Shown: positions 1-7,593 of the stretch, one piece after another
Numbering within the stretch: position 1 is the first letter of the stretch
Layout: each line of letters starts with the position of its first letter
Assembly: GCA_015056795.1 (NCBI GenBank)
Contig: SVFO01000007.1
Span: 112,475-155,730 of the forward strand
DNA length: 43,256 nucleotides
Origin: Lachnospiraceae bacterium
Lineage (GTDB): Bacteria; Bacillota; Clostridia; Lachnospirales; Lachnospiraceae
Direction of reading: 5' to 3'
Translations under genes and position numbers: made by a program
Notes under the pieces: model-generated
The model's database searches: none
What the model saw: the letters and a program-made list of their open reading frames with translations, nothing else
Told to the model about the DNA's origin: nothing

Positions 1-47
1 GGTCCCATGCCAAGATCTATGGCATCTAAATCCACACAATCGTACAT
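1..47 (-). CDS. Unidentified protein, N-terminal fragment (runs off the window)
   Basis: Only the first 15 residues are visible (MYDCVDLDAIDLGMG). The ATG is preceded by an AGGAAGG ribosome site and, further upstream, by a well-formed sigma-A promoter (83-111), so this is very likely a real gene start. The peptide is too short to assign a family. It lies downstream of the symporter gene but has its own promoter. Confidence 0.6.
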   Translation of the reverse strand, partial: MYDCVDLDAIDLGMG

Positions 48-82
48 TTTATTCCTTCCTCTTTCTAAACATACTCCTAAAA

Positions 83-111
83 AGTATACTCCACGTACCG
101 TTCCATTTCAA
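83..111 (-). promoter_or_regulatory. Sigma-A promoter of the truncated gene
   Basis: On the minus strand the -35 box TTGAAA (111-106) and the -10 box TATACT (88-83) are separated by exactly 17 bases. The predicted transcription start is near 76, giving a leader of about 28 nt that contains the AGGAAGG site. Confidence 0.6.
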
Positions 112-140
112 GCCAAACTTTTCTTCTCTGAGAAATATTC

Positions 141-1547
141 TCATGCCCCATCTTTTTTAATTATCTCGTTGCATATGGCAGGTGCAAGCACCCACAAGCA
201 GATAAGGTTCGGAATGGCAAGAAGCCCATTGGCTATATCAGATAGGAGCCATGTTGCCTGCAGGGAAAAAACTGTTCCCACAAATGGTAAAACTCCGTAG
301 GCAAGCCGAAAAACAAAGGTATATTTTTCATGAAACATATAGGTAAATGCAGCTTCCCCTTGTACGCCCCAACCCAAAATCGTAGCAAATGCAAAAAGAG
401 TGATACAAATGCTTAACAGGACACCTCCGTAGCGTCCAAAGGTAGTTTCAAAGGTCGCCACCATAAGATCAGCCGCGTTATTCGCATCTGCGAGGCTGCC
501 ATTTTGCAGAATCACGTTTCCCTGAGAAATCAACCAAGGAACACCGCTACATGCATACGCAATCCCTGTAAGGCTGCAAATTACAATGGTGTCAAAGAAA
601 ACGGCTGACATACTGATCAGTCCTTGCCTATAGGGATCCTGCTCTGAGGATGCGGCCGCGCTGATGCCGCCTGCGCCAAGGCCTGCTTCATTTGAGAATA
701 TGCCTCTGGAAATCCCCCACCCCATGCTCTTTGTCCAATGCATTGTCAAAATACCAAAGGCACCCCCGCTTGCCGCCTTCGGAGAAAAAGCTCCGATTAT
801 CATTGCTGACAATCCTGGCAATAGATTTTGAGGATGCATGAGAATAATGCCAAGACAACCCGCAAGATAAATGGCTCCCATGGCTGGCACCAGTAATGTT
901 GAAATCCTTGCAATGAGCTTCATTCCGCCAAGAACAGCCACAATAGTAAATAGGGATAGGATAAGACCAATCTTCCCGCGATTCCAACTCATGCTGGCAT
1001 GTAAGGCTTCCGCAATGGAATTCGCCTGCACCAGATTACCCATACCCAGGGAACATAGAACGGCAAATAACGAATAGCACCCTGCCAAAACCCTGCCTGT
1101 CCTTTTCTTTGGAAAAGCCTTTGCCAGCGTGATCATCGGTCCTCCGAAAGGTGGCTTCCCGACACGATTTTCTCGATATTTCACACTCAGCGTGCTTTCC
1201 ACAAGCTTTGTCGATAGCCCAAGAAATGCGGAAAGAATCATCCAAAACAAGGCGCCAGGGCCACCAAGAATCATGGCTCCGACAACTCCGATAATGTTTC
1301 CCGTGCCAATCGTTGCTGCTAACTCCGTCGCCAAACAAGAGAACGCGGAAACCTCATCCCTTCCGCGTCCTCCTGATTGTGCATTATTTCCCAGCGCCAT
1401 GGAGATTGCCTTGGAAAGTCTGCGAATCGGCAAGCCACGCAGCAGTATCATCAGATACGCTCCTGTCCCCAATAAACATACCAATAACGGTGGCCCCCAT
1501 ATGAAATCCCGTACGCTCTGCAATCCCTTTATCATTTCTTCTGACAT
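141..1547 (-). CDS. Sodium:alanine/glycine symporter (AGCS family)
   Basis: A 468-residue polytopic membrane protein of the AGCS family (AlsT/DagA/GlnT type), which imports alanine, glycine or glutamine with sodium. The N-terminus reads into a first membrane helix at about residues 17-37. The signature GTGNI is at 81-85, followed by a glycine- and proline-rich stretch (GGPGALFW). Eight or more further hydrophobic segments follow and the basic tail ends in KKDGA. Length is normal for the family. The ATG has only a weak GAGG site, part of which lies in the 3' arm of a hairpin at 1558-1587. The gene follows cotJC by 58 bases, so it may be read from cotJ or from its own promoter; no clear promoter was found. 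The exact substrate cannot be told from sequence. Confidence 0.9.
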   Translation of the reverse strand: MSEEMIKGLQSVRDFIWGPPLLVCLLGTGAYLMILLRGLPIRRLSKAISMALGNNAQSGGRGRDEVSAFSCLATELAATIGTGNIIGVVGAMILGGPGALFWMILSAFLGLSTKLVESTLSVKYRENRVGKPPFGGPMITLAKAFPKKRTGRVLAGCYSLFAVLCSLGMGNLVQANSIAEALHASMSWNRGKIGLILSLFTIVAVLGGMKLIARISTLLVPAMGAIYLAGCLGIILMHPQNLLPGLSAMIIGAFSPKAASGGAFGILTMHWTKSMGWGISRGIFSNEAGLGAGGISAAASSEQDPYRQGLISMSAVFFDTIVICSLTGIAYACSGVPWLISQGNVILQNGSLADANNAADLMVATFETTFGRYGGVLLSICITLFAFATILGWGVQGEAAFTYMFHEKYTFVFRLAYGVLPFVGTVFSLQATWLLSDIANGLLAIPNLICLWVLAPAICNEIIKKDGA

Positions 1548-1557
1548 GCTTTATTGC

Positions 1558-1587
1558 CTCATACAATCCTTATCACCATTGTATGAG
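1558..1587 (-). other. Perfect 10-bp hairpin between cotJC and the symporter
   Basis: CTCATACAAT and ATTGTATGAG form a perfect 10-bp inverted repeat around a 10-base loop. There is no uridine run after it on the minus strand, so it is a poor intrinsic terminator. Its downstream arm runs into the GAGG that serves as the symporter ribosome site, so it may mask that site, act as an operator, or protect an mRNA end. Confidence 0.45.
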
Positions 1588-1605
1588 AAACATTCGTCAA
1601 AAGAA

Positions 1606-2220
1606 CTATCCCTTACAGCTTTCGCACTTGTCAAAGCCAGGATTAAAGGCATAGAAGTTCTTTTCGTTCAGCTTATCCGTTGTCAGGCGAAGCGCCTCCC
1701 CAAAACGCTGATAATGAACAATCTCCCTTTCACGAAGGAATTTGATTGGCTCACAAACATCAGGCTCCGTAATCAATCTCAGAATATTGTCATAGGTCGT
1801 GCGCGCCTTCTGCTCCGCCGCCATGTCCTCGCTCAGATCCGTGATAATGTCACCCTTACTTTGGAATTCGCAGGCATTAAAGGGAACGCCTCCTGCAGCC
1901 TGTGGCCAGATACCAAGCGTATGATCTACGTAATACTTATCCAGTCCGCTTCTTTCAATCTCCTCCATGGAAAGATTTCTCGTCAGCTGATGGATGATCG
2001 TTGCAACCATCTCGAGATGTGCCAGCTCCTCTGTTCCAATGTCAGTAAGAACTCCTGCCACCTCTCTGAAAGGCGTTGCATATCTCTGCGAGAGATACCG
2101 CATGCTAGCGCCCATCTCTCCGTCGGGTCCGCCATACTGAGAAATAATGATCTGTGCCAGCTTTGCATTCGGCTCCTTAATCTTTACCGGAAATTGTAAT
2201 CGTTTTTCATAACTCCACAT
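1606..2220 (-). CDS. cotJC: Spore coat protein CotJC (manganese-catalase family)
   Basis: A 204-residue protein of the manganese-catalase fold found in the inner spore coat of Bacillus and Clostridia. Visible metal-site elements are GEMGA near residue 35, TEELAHLEM at 63-71, a second glutamate/histidine helix (MAAEQKAR) and REREIVHYQRF near 165. The C-terminus ends CESCKG. The ATG overlaps the TAA of cotJB by one base (TAATG), with an AGGAGG site inside the end of cotJB. This tight cotJA-cotJB-cotJC coupling is the standard operon. Made during sporulation and probably protects spores from peroxide; catalase activity is known for some homologues but is inferred here. Confidence 0.93.
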   Translation of the reverse strand: MWSYEKRLQFPVKIKEPNAKLAQIIISQYGGPDGEMGASMRYLSQRYATPFREVAGVLTDIGTEELAHLEMVATIIHQLTRNLSMEEIERSGLDKYYVDHTLGIWPQAAGGVPFNACEFQSKGDIITDLSEDMAAEQKARTTYDNILRLITEPDVCEPIKFLREREIVHYQRFGEALRLTTDKLNEKNFYAFNPGFDKCESCKG

Positions 2221-2474
2221 TATTCACAGCCTCCTTCCCACGGCATCGGCGCAGCGCCCCATTCCCAAGCCTTCTCACAATTTGCCTCCTCCATGGTAAG
2301 CGGATAATACTTTTTCGAAAACTCCTTACAAAGCTGCTTTTTAATCTGCGCGTAATGACGATAATACTCCAGCGCCCTTCTGTCCGTTGGATGCGTATCC
2401 AAGAATAACGCCAAATCCACCAAAGTAAAATCCACTACCCCAATGTTGAAAAGAAGCTGCTCCTTTCCATTCAT
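2220..2474 (-). CDS. cotJB: Spore coat protein CotJB
   Basis: Small CotJB-family coat protein of 84 residues. It contains the typical stretch VDFTLVDLALFLDTHPTD followed by ALEYYRHY. The ATG at 2474 was chosen over an in-frame GTG nine bases upstream because GGAGG sits 8 bases before it and the ATG overlaps the cotJA stop as ATGA. Acts with CotJA and CotJC in assembling part of the inner spore coat. Its biochemical role is not known. Confidence 0.9.
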   Translation of the reverse strand: MNGKEQLLFNIGVVDFTLVDLALFLDTHPTDRRALEYYRHYAQIKKQLCKEFSKKYYPLTMEEANCEKAWEWGAAPMPWEGGCE

Positions 2475-2650
2475 TGAACGCACCTCCTTCCCGTGAAGGG
2501 CTTATTCAAATCCGGAAAAATTGTCCCACTTCGGTAAGCCTTCTCAAGATCGTCATATACCTTATCGAAATGCTGCCATTTCACATACGCCATGGCAAGC
2601 GGCCGCTCCTGAAACTTCACGTCCGCCGAAAACTCCTGATACTCCTGCAT
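2471..2650 (-). CDS. cotJA: Spore coat associated protein CotJA
   Basis: A 59-residue protein carrying the CotJA hallmark RPLAMAYVKWQHF followed by SGTIFPDLNKPF. The ATG at 2650 is preceded by AAAGGA at about 8 bases. The same frame stays open to a GTG at 2749, which would add 33 residues (EFVRKKFLRGGARIDG...) without resemblance to CotJA, and its GAGG lies almost against the GTG, so the short form is preferred. Upstream is a TATAAT-like box but no good -35; a sporulation-specific promoter is expected but not clearly seen. Confidence 0.85.
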   Translation of the reverse strand: MQEYQEFSADVKFQERPLAMAYVKWQHFDKVYDDLEKAYRSGTIFPDLNKPFTGRRCVQ

Positions 2651-2771
2651 TCCTGCAATCCTTTCTACCAAGTCATTATAGGATATAAATATGCATCTCC
2701 CATCAATTCGTGCTCCTCCTCGCAAAAACTTCTTTCTTACAAATTCCACTCCTCAAACCATCATACTGCTT

Positions 2772-2795
2772 CGCCAAGGACGAACAATGAATTTA
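2772..2795. repeat. 24-bp direct repeat, copy 1
   Basis: The 24 bases beginning CGCCAAGGACGAAC and ending GAATTTA recur exactly at 2943-2966. The second copy is part of the right arm of the 2849-3009 palindrome, so this copy looks like a detached fragment of that element lying in the cotJ upstream region. Confidence 0.7.
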
Positions 2796-2822
2796 AAATA
2801 AAAAAAGCGTTTTTTGCAACGC
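2796..2822 (-). terminator. Rho-independent terminator after degV
   Basis: On the minus strand GCGTT, a 6-base loop and AACGC (2822-2807) are followed by seven uridines and then AUUUU. It would end transcripts coming from dut-degV before cotJ. Confidence 0.65.
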
Positions 2823-2848
2823 CCCAAAACATAACTTAATTCTATGAC

Positions 2849-3009
2849 AGGAGGATTGACACGGATCTCCTCCATGAACAATTAGCCGGCGGTTCTTAAT
2901 GAATTGGAGTCCTTTGGCGACGCCATCTCTTATAAGCGTCGCCGCCAAGGACGAACAATGAATTTAGAACCGTCCGAGCGTTCAGGGAGGAGATCCGTGC
3001 CAATCCTCC
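2849..3009. repeat. 161-bp imperfect palindrome between degV and cotJ
   Basis: The outer arms (2850-2873 and 2986-3009) match at 23 of 24 bases. Inside them nest GAAC/GTTC (2876-2879, 2980-2983), CGGTTCT/AGAACCG (2890-2896, 2966-2972) and a bulged arm around GTCCTT...GACGC (2909-2923, 2936-2952). The whole stretch can fold into one long interrupted hairpin in either strand. It contains no open frame of note. It resembles a miniature palindromic repeat rather than a simple terminator. Confidence 0.7.
2943..2966. repeat. 24-bp direct repeat, copy 2 (inside the palindrome)
   Basis: Exact second copy of the sequence at 2772-2795. It overlaps the right inner arm of the 161-bp palindrome. Confidence 0.7.
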
Positions 3010-3017
3010 GTCCCTAG

Positions 3018-3881
3018 TTATCGGCTCTCGCCCATAAAAAACAAAGCAACCAGCCCTGGCCCCGTATGTGCTCCAATAACTGGTCCGAGAGAGTTAATGA
3101 TAAACTTATCAATTCCAAACCTCTCCTTTACCAGATCCCTGACATACTCCGCATCCTCGATACAATCCCCATGGCTGATCATAACGATGGGATCCTCTTC
3201 CTGATAATTTCTCCTCTTTAGCTCCATGTAATCCACCATGGCCTGTAAGGATTTCTTTCTTCCGCGGATTTTATCAATATTGATCAAATGTCCATCATTG
3301 TCAACGTGAAGCATGGGCTTAATGCCTGCAAGCGTACCAATTACGGCAGCCGTACGGCTTACGCGTCCGCCGCGGAACAGATGAAACAAATCATCCACCG
3401 TAAATACGTGAACAAAATTCAGCTTATGCTCCTCAATCCATGCCTTTGCCTCATCCAAGCTATATTCCTTGTCACGAAGCTCCGCCACACGATATACCAG
3501 CATACCCTCACCAAGAGAAGCACAAAGTGTATCAACAACCTCAATGCGACACTGGGGATAATCATTCATGACATCCCGAGCTGCCATTTGTAAGCTATTA
3601 TAGGAACCACTAATTCCGGAGGACAACGGAAGTACAAGAATTTCCTTTTCCTTCTTGGCTGCTTCAGATAGAAACATATACGCTTCCACAAGATTTACCT
3701 GAGAAGTCGTAGGCATTTTCCCCTGCCGCATCATGTTAAAGAACTCCTTGGGATTCAGTTCTTTTCCATGACCATAGGTCACGCCATCAATAATATAACT
3801 TAATGAAATGCAACCAATATTTCTCTCCTTCAGAAAATCCTTTGGCAAATCAGCCGTTGTGTCCGTCACCAAATAAAACAT
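3018..3881 (-). CDS. DegV family protein (fatty-acid binding, FakB-like)
   Basis: A 287-residue DegV protein. This family binds a fatty acid in a deep pocket, and the FakB members present it to a FakA kinase for phosphorylation and use in phospholipid synthesis. Visible motifs are TDTTADLP at 6-13, MPTTSQVN at 57-64, LSSGISGSYNS near the first third, and FRGGRVSRTAAVIG in the middle; these hold the residues that contact the lipid carboxylate. ATG with GGAGGG six bases upstream. It starts 22 bases after the dut stop and shares the dut promoter. The lipid bound cannot be inferred. Confidence 0.9.
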   Translation of the reverse strand: MFYLVTDTTADLPKDFLKERNIGCISLSYIIDGVTYGHGKELNPKEFFNMMRQGKMPTTSQVNLVEAYMFLSEAAKKEKEILVLPLSSGISGSYNSLQMAARDVMNDYPQCRIEVVDTLCASLGEGMLVYRVAELRDKEYSLDEAKAWIEEHKLNFVHVFTVDDLFHLFRGGRVSRTAAVIGTLAGIKPMLHVDNDGHLINIDKIRGRKKSLQAMVDYMELKRRNYQEEDPIVMISHGDCIEDAEYVRDLVKERFGIDKFIINSLGPVIGAHTGPGLVALFFMGESR

Positions 3882-3903
3882 CGTTTACCCTCCAGCATAT
3901 AGA

Positions 3904-4419
3904 TTAGTTTTTCGTCGTGCTGCCAAAGCCTCCGTTTCGGATTCCTTCCGCATCATCATCCACGGTAATTCCATATTCGAGGAAAATCCCCTGTGCAAAC
4001 CCGCTTCCTGCGGATACCTCAACGGTTTTCCCTTCATTGGAACAGTTTGTCATTTTAATAAAAATATGACCCTCATTATCCGAGTAATAATAGTCACTGT
4101 CAATAATTCCAACAGTATTGTTCATTTGTAGGCGATACTTGAATCCAAGCCCGCTTCTCGGATAGACCTTCAATACCCAATCCTCTTCCATTTTTGCCCG
4201 AATTCCCGTAGGAATCTTAATGGTCGTACCTGCAGGAAGGCTAAAGGAAAAGGGTGCAAAAAAATCATATCCTGCACTGCCTTTGGTCGCACGTTTCGGC
4301 AAGGAGAGCGCATCATACATATCATTTACGTCATGTTCCGAATATTGCGGAAACTCCTCCATGACGGAAGAAACAAATTGCTCCCTGCTGACTTTGAAAA
4401 ACTGGGCAATTCTTCTCAT
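3904..4419 (-). CDS. dut: dUTP diphosphatase (dUTPase)
   Basis: A 171-residue trimeric dUTPase that converts dUTP to dUMP and pyrophosphate. The five family motifs are seen in order: KRATKGSAGYDF, YPRSGLGFK, GIIDSDYYYSDNEG, SGFAQGIF and RNGGFGSTTKN. An N-terminal stretch of about 40 residues before motif 1 is longer than in short bacterial dUTPases. ATG with GGAGG five bases upstream and a sigma-A promoter directly behind it. It lies just downstream of nrdG, fitting a role in deoxynucleotide supply. Confidence 0.93.
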   Translation of the reverse strand: MRRIAQFFKVSREQFVSSVMEEFPQYSEHDVNDMYDALSLPKRATKGSAGYDFFAPFSFSLPAGTTIKIPTGIRAKMEEDWVLKVYPRSGLGFKYRLQMNNTVGIIDSDYYYSDNEGHIFIKMTNCSNEGKTVEVSAGSGFAQGIFLEYGITVDDDAEGIRNGGFGSTTKN

Positions 4420-4433
4420 GTTGCCCTCCTTTT

Positions 4434-4462
4434 ATTATACTAAATTTAAATTAAACTTGCAA
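4434..4462 (-). promoter_or_regulatory. Sigma-A promoter of dut-degV
   Basis: -35 box TTGCAA (4462-4457) and a consensus -10 TATAAT (4439-4434) with a 17-base AT-rich spacer, all in the short gap between nrdG and dut. Transcription would start about 10 bases before the GGAGGG site. Confidence 0.7.
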
Positions 4463-4489
4463 TCCCATCCTTTTTTGATGAAAAAAGCT

Positions 4490-5059
4490 TTACAACAAGC
4501 AGGAGGAAACTGGTGCATCACTCAGCTTCTGCGGCTGCGTAATGGGATCTCTGGAATAGTCTCCACAATGCAATACAGGCACTAACGGATTCTCCTGCTT
4601 CAAGCTCTCTTGAACCTTGATCACCCTTTGATTCTTGCTACCCTTCCAAAGAAGCTTGTTGTCCTTCTCCTCCACGTGAAATTCCCCGTCCACTAGAACG
4701 TCCACATATTTCATCAGAGGATACTGCCAAATATTCTCCCAACTGTCGCCCGTATAAAGCCATATAGTCTTGCTGGGATATTTCGCCTTGATTTCCTCCA
4801 TCAGTTCACGAACGGCCACGCGATTTGCGGGATGCAAAGGATCCCCGCCCGAGAAGGTAACACCAGAGATATAGGATTTCTCCAATTGATCAAAGATCTC
4901 CTGCTTTGCAGCATCGTCAAAGAGAAGTCCTCCGTCAGGATCCCAAGTAATCGGATTCTGACAATCCTTACAACAATGATTACAACCAGCAACCCAAAGG
5001 ACAACGCGAAGTCCATCTCCATTTAGCATATCGTCCTTTGTGATATTATGATAACGCAT
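4490..5059 (-). CDS. nrdG: Anaerobic ribonucleotide reductase activating protein (radical SAM)
   Basis: A 189-residue radical-SAM activase that uses S-adenosylmethionine and a [4Fe-4S] cluster to create the glycyl radical on NrdD. The cluster cysteines are C26, C30 and C33 (C-NHC-C-KD-C). A second family motif, GVTFSGGDP, follows, then WLYTGDSWE. ATG start with a weak, distant GGGAG site. It lies 33 bases after nrdD, the usual nrdDG arrangement. The C-terminus (about 40 residues after EFHVEEKDNK) carries a short tail ending in SSCLL that is not typical. Confidence 0.93.
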   Translation of the reverse strand: MRYHNITKDDMLNGDGLRVVLWVAGCNHCCKDCQNPITWDPDGGLLFDDAAKQEIFDQLEKSYISGVTFSGGDPLHPANRVAVRELMEEIKAKYPSKTIWLYTGDSWENIWQYPLMKYVDVLVDGEFHVEEKDNKLLWKGSKNQRVIKVQESLKQENPLVPVLHCGDYSRDPITQPQKLSDAPVSSCLL

Positions 5060-5092
5060 AATACTATTAACACTCCCATCTTACGAGTCCCA

Positions 5093-7285
5093 TTACATGG
5101 ATACTCTCTCTTTGATCTCTGCCATCTTGGCATCATTCAGTCTACTGTCACCATGCACGCGGGAATAGGAAAGATAACCATTCATACGGTCAATCTTTGT
5201 CAGGTTCCTGCTTCCGCACTTCGGACAAACATCCATTTCCAGCTCCTGATGACCACAATCGTCACAGTATGCAAGGGACAGATTTACGCCCTCATAGAAG
5301 CCCATCTCCATAGCCCTGTAGATTAAGGACTTTACGGCTTCAATATTGTAATCGATCGGATACTTTACGTACTGAATTTTGCCACCATTGGCAAGATCCC
5401 AGAAACGATTCTCCAAATCCTGCTTCTGAATCGGCGTAATATTCTCCGTTACGTGGCAGTGGAAGGAATTGCTGACATATTCTCTGTCAGAAACGCCCTC
5501 AATAATGCCATACTTCTTACGGAATTGCTTTACCTGAAGTCCGCAAAGGCTCTCTGCAGGCGTTCCATAGATGGCATACAAATTACCGTCTGCCTCTTTA
5601 AACTCTGCAATCTTTTGATTGATATGCTCCATTACCTCAACGGCAAACGCACCATCCTCCACCAAGGACTTACCATTGTATAGCTCCTGCAGCTCATTGA
5701 GTGCGGTAATGCCAAAGCTTGCGGTTGCAGCCTTCAATAAGGGCTTAATCTTATCCGTCAGCTTTAAGTGTCCGCCTAAGAAACCTCCCTCACAATATGC
5801 CAGAGGGTTCGTGGATGCACGCATCTCACCAAGATAAGCATAGGTACGAATGTGGAGCTGACGAATTAGGTTCAGATAGTAATCCAGCACTTCATAGAAA
5901 TCGCGGCTTTCCTTACGGGATTTCTCCAAAATCATGGGAAGATGCAGGGATACGGCACCAATGTTAAATCTTCCGACAAATACAGGCTTATCGTCATCAT
6001 CCGCAGGATGCATGCCGCCTCTCTCATACCAGGGAGACAGGAATGCGCGGCATCCCATCGGGGATACGACTCTGCCATACTGCTTATACATGCTTGCGAC
6101 ATAACCCTTACCGGTCAGGCTCAGCCAATCGGGATACATGGTCTTTGCAGAGCACTCCACGCCCGCGTTAAAGACATCCTCCATCGGTTTTCCCGGGCCA
6201 TGAAGGTTCTCATCATACAGGAATACAATCTTCGGGAAAAGAACAGGCTTCTTACAGTTTGCCTTGCCCTGTCCCTTCTTTCTTACATTCAGCATCTGAA
6301 TGGTGCCAAGCTTTGCAAATCTGCCCGTGCCAATACCAGCGGTCACAGTGATAAAGGGATAATCTCCGCGGCTGGATGCCACGGTATTGAATTTATACTC
6401 CCATCCCTGGAAGCCCTGTTCAAAATCTCTGGTCACGTCCGCAAGTGCAACCTCTTCCGCCTTTTCCTGCGGAATTCCAAGGCCAACATACTTATCTACA
6501 TATTTCTTGTAGGATTTCTCTGCATAGGGCTCAAGGATCTTATCCACCTCAGGAACCGTAAAGCCGCCATACTGCTGGCTAGCTGCGGAAAGAACGATGT
6601 CACCAATAACGTCAAAGGCCGTATCCAGGGTCTTAGGCTCGTTATACCAAATATTACCCATCTCAAAGCCGCCTGACAATACCTCCTGTACGTTAAACAG
6701 GCAGCAGTTCATGGTATCGCGACGTGCAGACATGTCATGAACGTAGATATATCCGTCACGGCAGGCCTGAATTTCCTCGGTCGTCATAAAGAACTTCTGA
6801 TACAGCTCCTTATTAAACTGATTGAAGACAAGGCTTCTCTTCGTGGATACCAGTGCGGAGTCCGTGTTGGCATTCTCCTTGTCACCAATATACATGATCG
6901 ACTGACTCTTCTTATAAACGTCATCCATCATGCGAACGAAGTCCTGCTTATAGTTACGATAATCGCGATAGCTTTTAGCAACAATTGGTTTTACTTCCTC
7001 CAAAGCGGATTCCACTACATTGTGCATGATGGCAATCGGAATCTCGTTGCTCTCAAATTCATTAATCTTATCGATCACATGCTGGCAGATGCTGCGCTTT
7101 TCTTCCTCCGTGAATTTGGTCAGTGCACGATATGCGCTCTTTCCAACAGCATTGATTACCTTCTGTACATTGAAGGCTTCCTTACTGCCATCCTTCTTAA
7201 TGACAAAAACCTGTTTCGCAGGATGGTATTCTGCTCCATAATTCACTTCATCACCATGTTCCGCATGATCAAAATTGCTGCTCAT
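5093..7285 (-). CDS. nrdD: Anaerobic ribonucleoside-triphosphate reductase, class III
   Basis: A 730-residue oxygen-sensitive reductase that makes dNTPs from NTPs. An N-terminal ATP-cone (about 26-120, starting VFVIKKDGSKEAF) gives allosteric control. The large barrel domain follows. Near the end are the four zinc cysteines C674, C677, C687, C690 and the glycyl-radical glycine G703 in RMNGYLSY. The ATG is at 7285 behind a GGGGGAG site. Expression is probably controlled by NrdR through two boxes at 7390-7435, just downstream of the promoter. The presence of a class III enzyme points to anaerobic growth. Confidence 0.96.
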   Translation of the reverse strand: MSSNFDHAEHGDEVNYGAEYHPAKQVFVIKKDGSKEAFNVQKVINAVGKSAYRALTKFTEEEKRSICQHVIDKINEFESNEIPIAIMHNVVESALEEVKPIVAKSYRDYRNYKQDFVRMMDDVYKKSQSIMYIGDKENANTDSALVSTKRSLVFNQFNKELYQKFFMTTEEIQACRDGYIYVHDMSARRDTMNCCLFNVQEVLSGGFEMGNIWYNEPKTLDTAFDVIGDIVLSAASQQYGGFTVPEVDKILEPYAEKSYKKYVDKYVGLGIPQEKAEEVALADVTRDFEQGFQGWEYKFNTVASSRGDYPFITVTAGIGTGRFAKLGTIQMLNVRKKGQGKANCKKPVLFPKIVFLYDENLHGPGKPMEDVFNAGVECSAKTMYPDWLSLTGKGYVASMYKQYGRVVSPMGCRAFLSPWYERGGMHPADDDDKPVFVGRFNIGAVSLHLPMILEKSRKESRDFYEVLDYYLNLIRQLHIRTYAYLGEMRASTNPLAYCEGGFLGGHLKLTDKIKPLLKAATASFGITALNELQELYNGKSLVEDGAFAVEVMEHINQKIAEFKEADGNLYAIYGTPAESLCGLQVKQFRKKYGIIEGVSDREYVSNSFHCHVTENITPIQKQDLENRFWDLANGGKIQYVKYPIDYNIEAVKSLIYRAMEMGFYEGVNLSLAYCDDCGHQELEMDVCPKCGSRNLTKIDRMNGYLSYSRVHGDSRLNDAKMAEIKERVSM

Positions 7286-7389
7286 TTTACTCCCCCGTTT
7301 CTTTTTTCTTGCGCTGTGGTTTGTTTCCGAAACCGCCTGATCATTTGATGTTTTCCCTAAATTAACGGAAAACCGTATAGATTTTTATG

Positions 7390-7435
7390 GCACTAGATAT
7401 AGGAATCGTTAAAGCCTTTCTACCATATCTTGTGC
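7390..7435. promoter_or_regulatory. Pair of NrdR-like operator boxes in the nrdD leader
   Basis: Two 16-bp sites, 7390-7405 and 7420-7435, each match about 11 of 16 positions of the palindromic NrdR box (ACAC-A/T-ATATAT-A/T-GTGT). Their centres are 30 bp apart, close to three helical turns, as in known NrdR operators. The outer ends form TGGCAC and GTGCCA. They sit just downstream of the predicted start of transcription, where bound repressor would block the polymerase. nrdR itself is not in this window. Confidence 0.6.
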
Positions 7436-7445
7436 CAGCGTAACA

Positions 7446-7475
7446 AGTATACGGGGAAAATCGAGGATTTGTCAA
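7446..7475 (-). promoter_or_regulatory. Sigma-A promoter of nrdD-nrdG
   Basis: Consensus -35 TTGACA (7475-7470) and -10 TATACT (7451-7446) with an 18-base spacer. The start of transcription falls near 7439, leaving a leader of about 150 nt. Confidence 0.7.
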
Positions 7476-7489
7476 TATAAAAACGTAAC

Positions 7490-7523
7490 AGAAAAAGGTG
7501 CCAATATTTTGACACCTTTTTTT
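7490..7523 (-). terminator. Intrinsic terminator after the WYL regulator
   Basis: On the minus strand GGTGTC and GGCACC (7516-7511, 7502-7497) form a 6-bp stem with one G-U pair around an 8-base loop, followed by five uridines. An A-run on the other side lets it work in both directions. Confidence 0.65.
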
Positions 7524-7593
7524 CAAAAAATCATTGACAAATCTATTTACTGAAAATTCTTCTCGTTTCCTTCAAAATGCATTGCTATTCAAA

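Noticed and set aside
1129..2199. Long plus-strand open frame (356 codons) opposite the symporter and cotJC
   Set aside because: It is antisense to two clear genes, has no ribosome site and its protein is of no recognisable family; codon structure of the true genes explains it.
2651..2749. GTG start for cotJA at 2749
   Set aside because: The added residues do not resemble CotJA and the ribosome site is too close to the GTG.
5942..6676. Plus-strand open frame of 244 codons inside nrdD
   Set aside because: Antisense shadow of a well-conserved enzyme, without promoter or ribosome site.
6737..7348. Plus-strand open frame of 203 codons over the nrdD start
   Set aside because: Antisense shadow; the conserved ATP-cone lies on the other strand.
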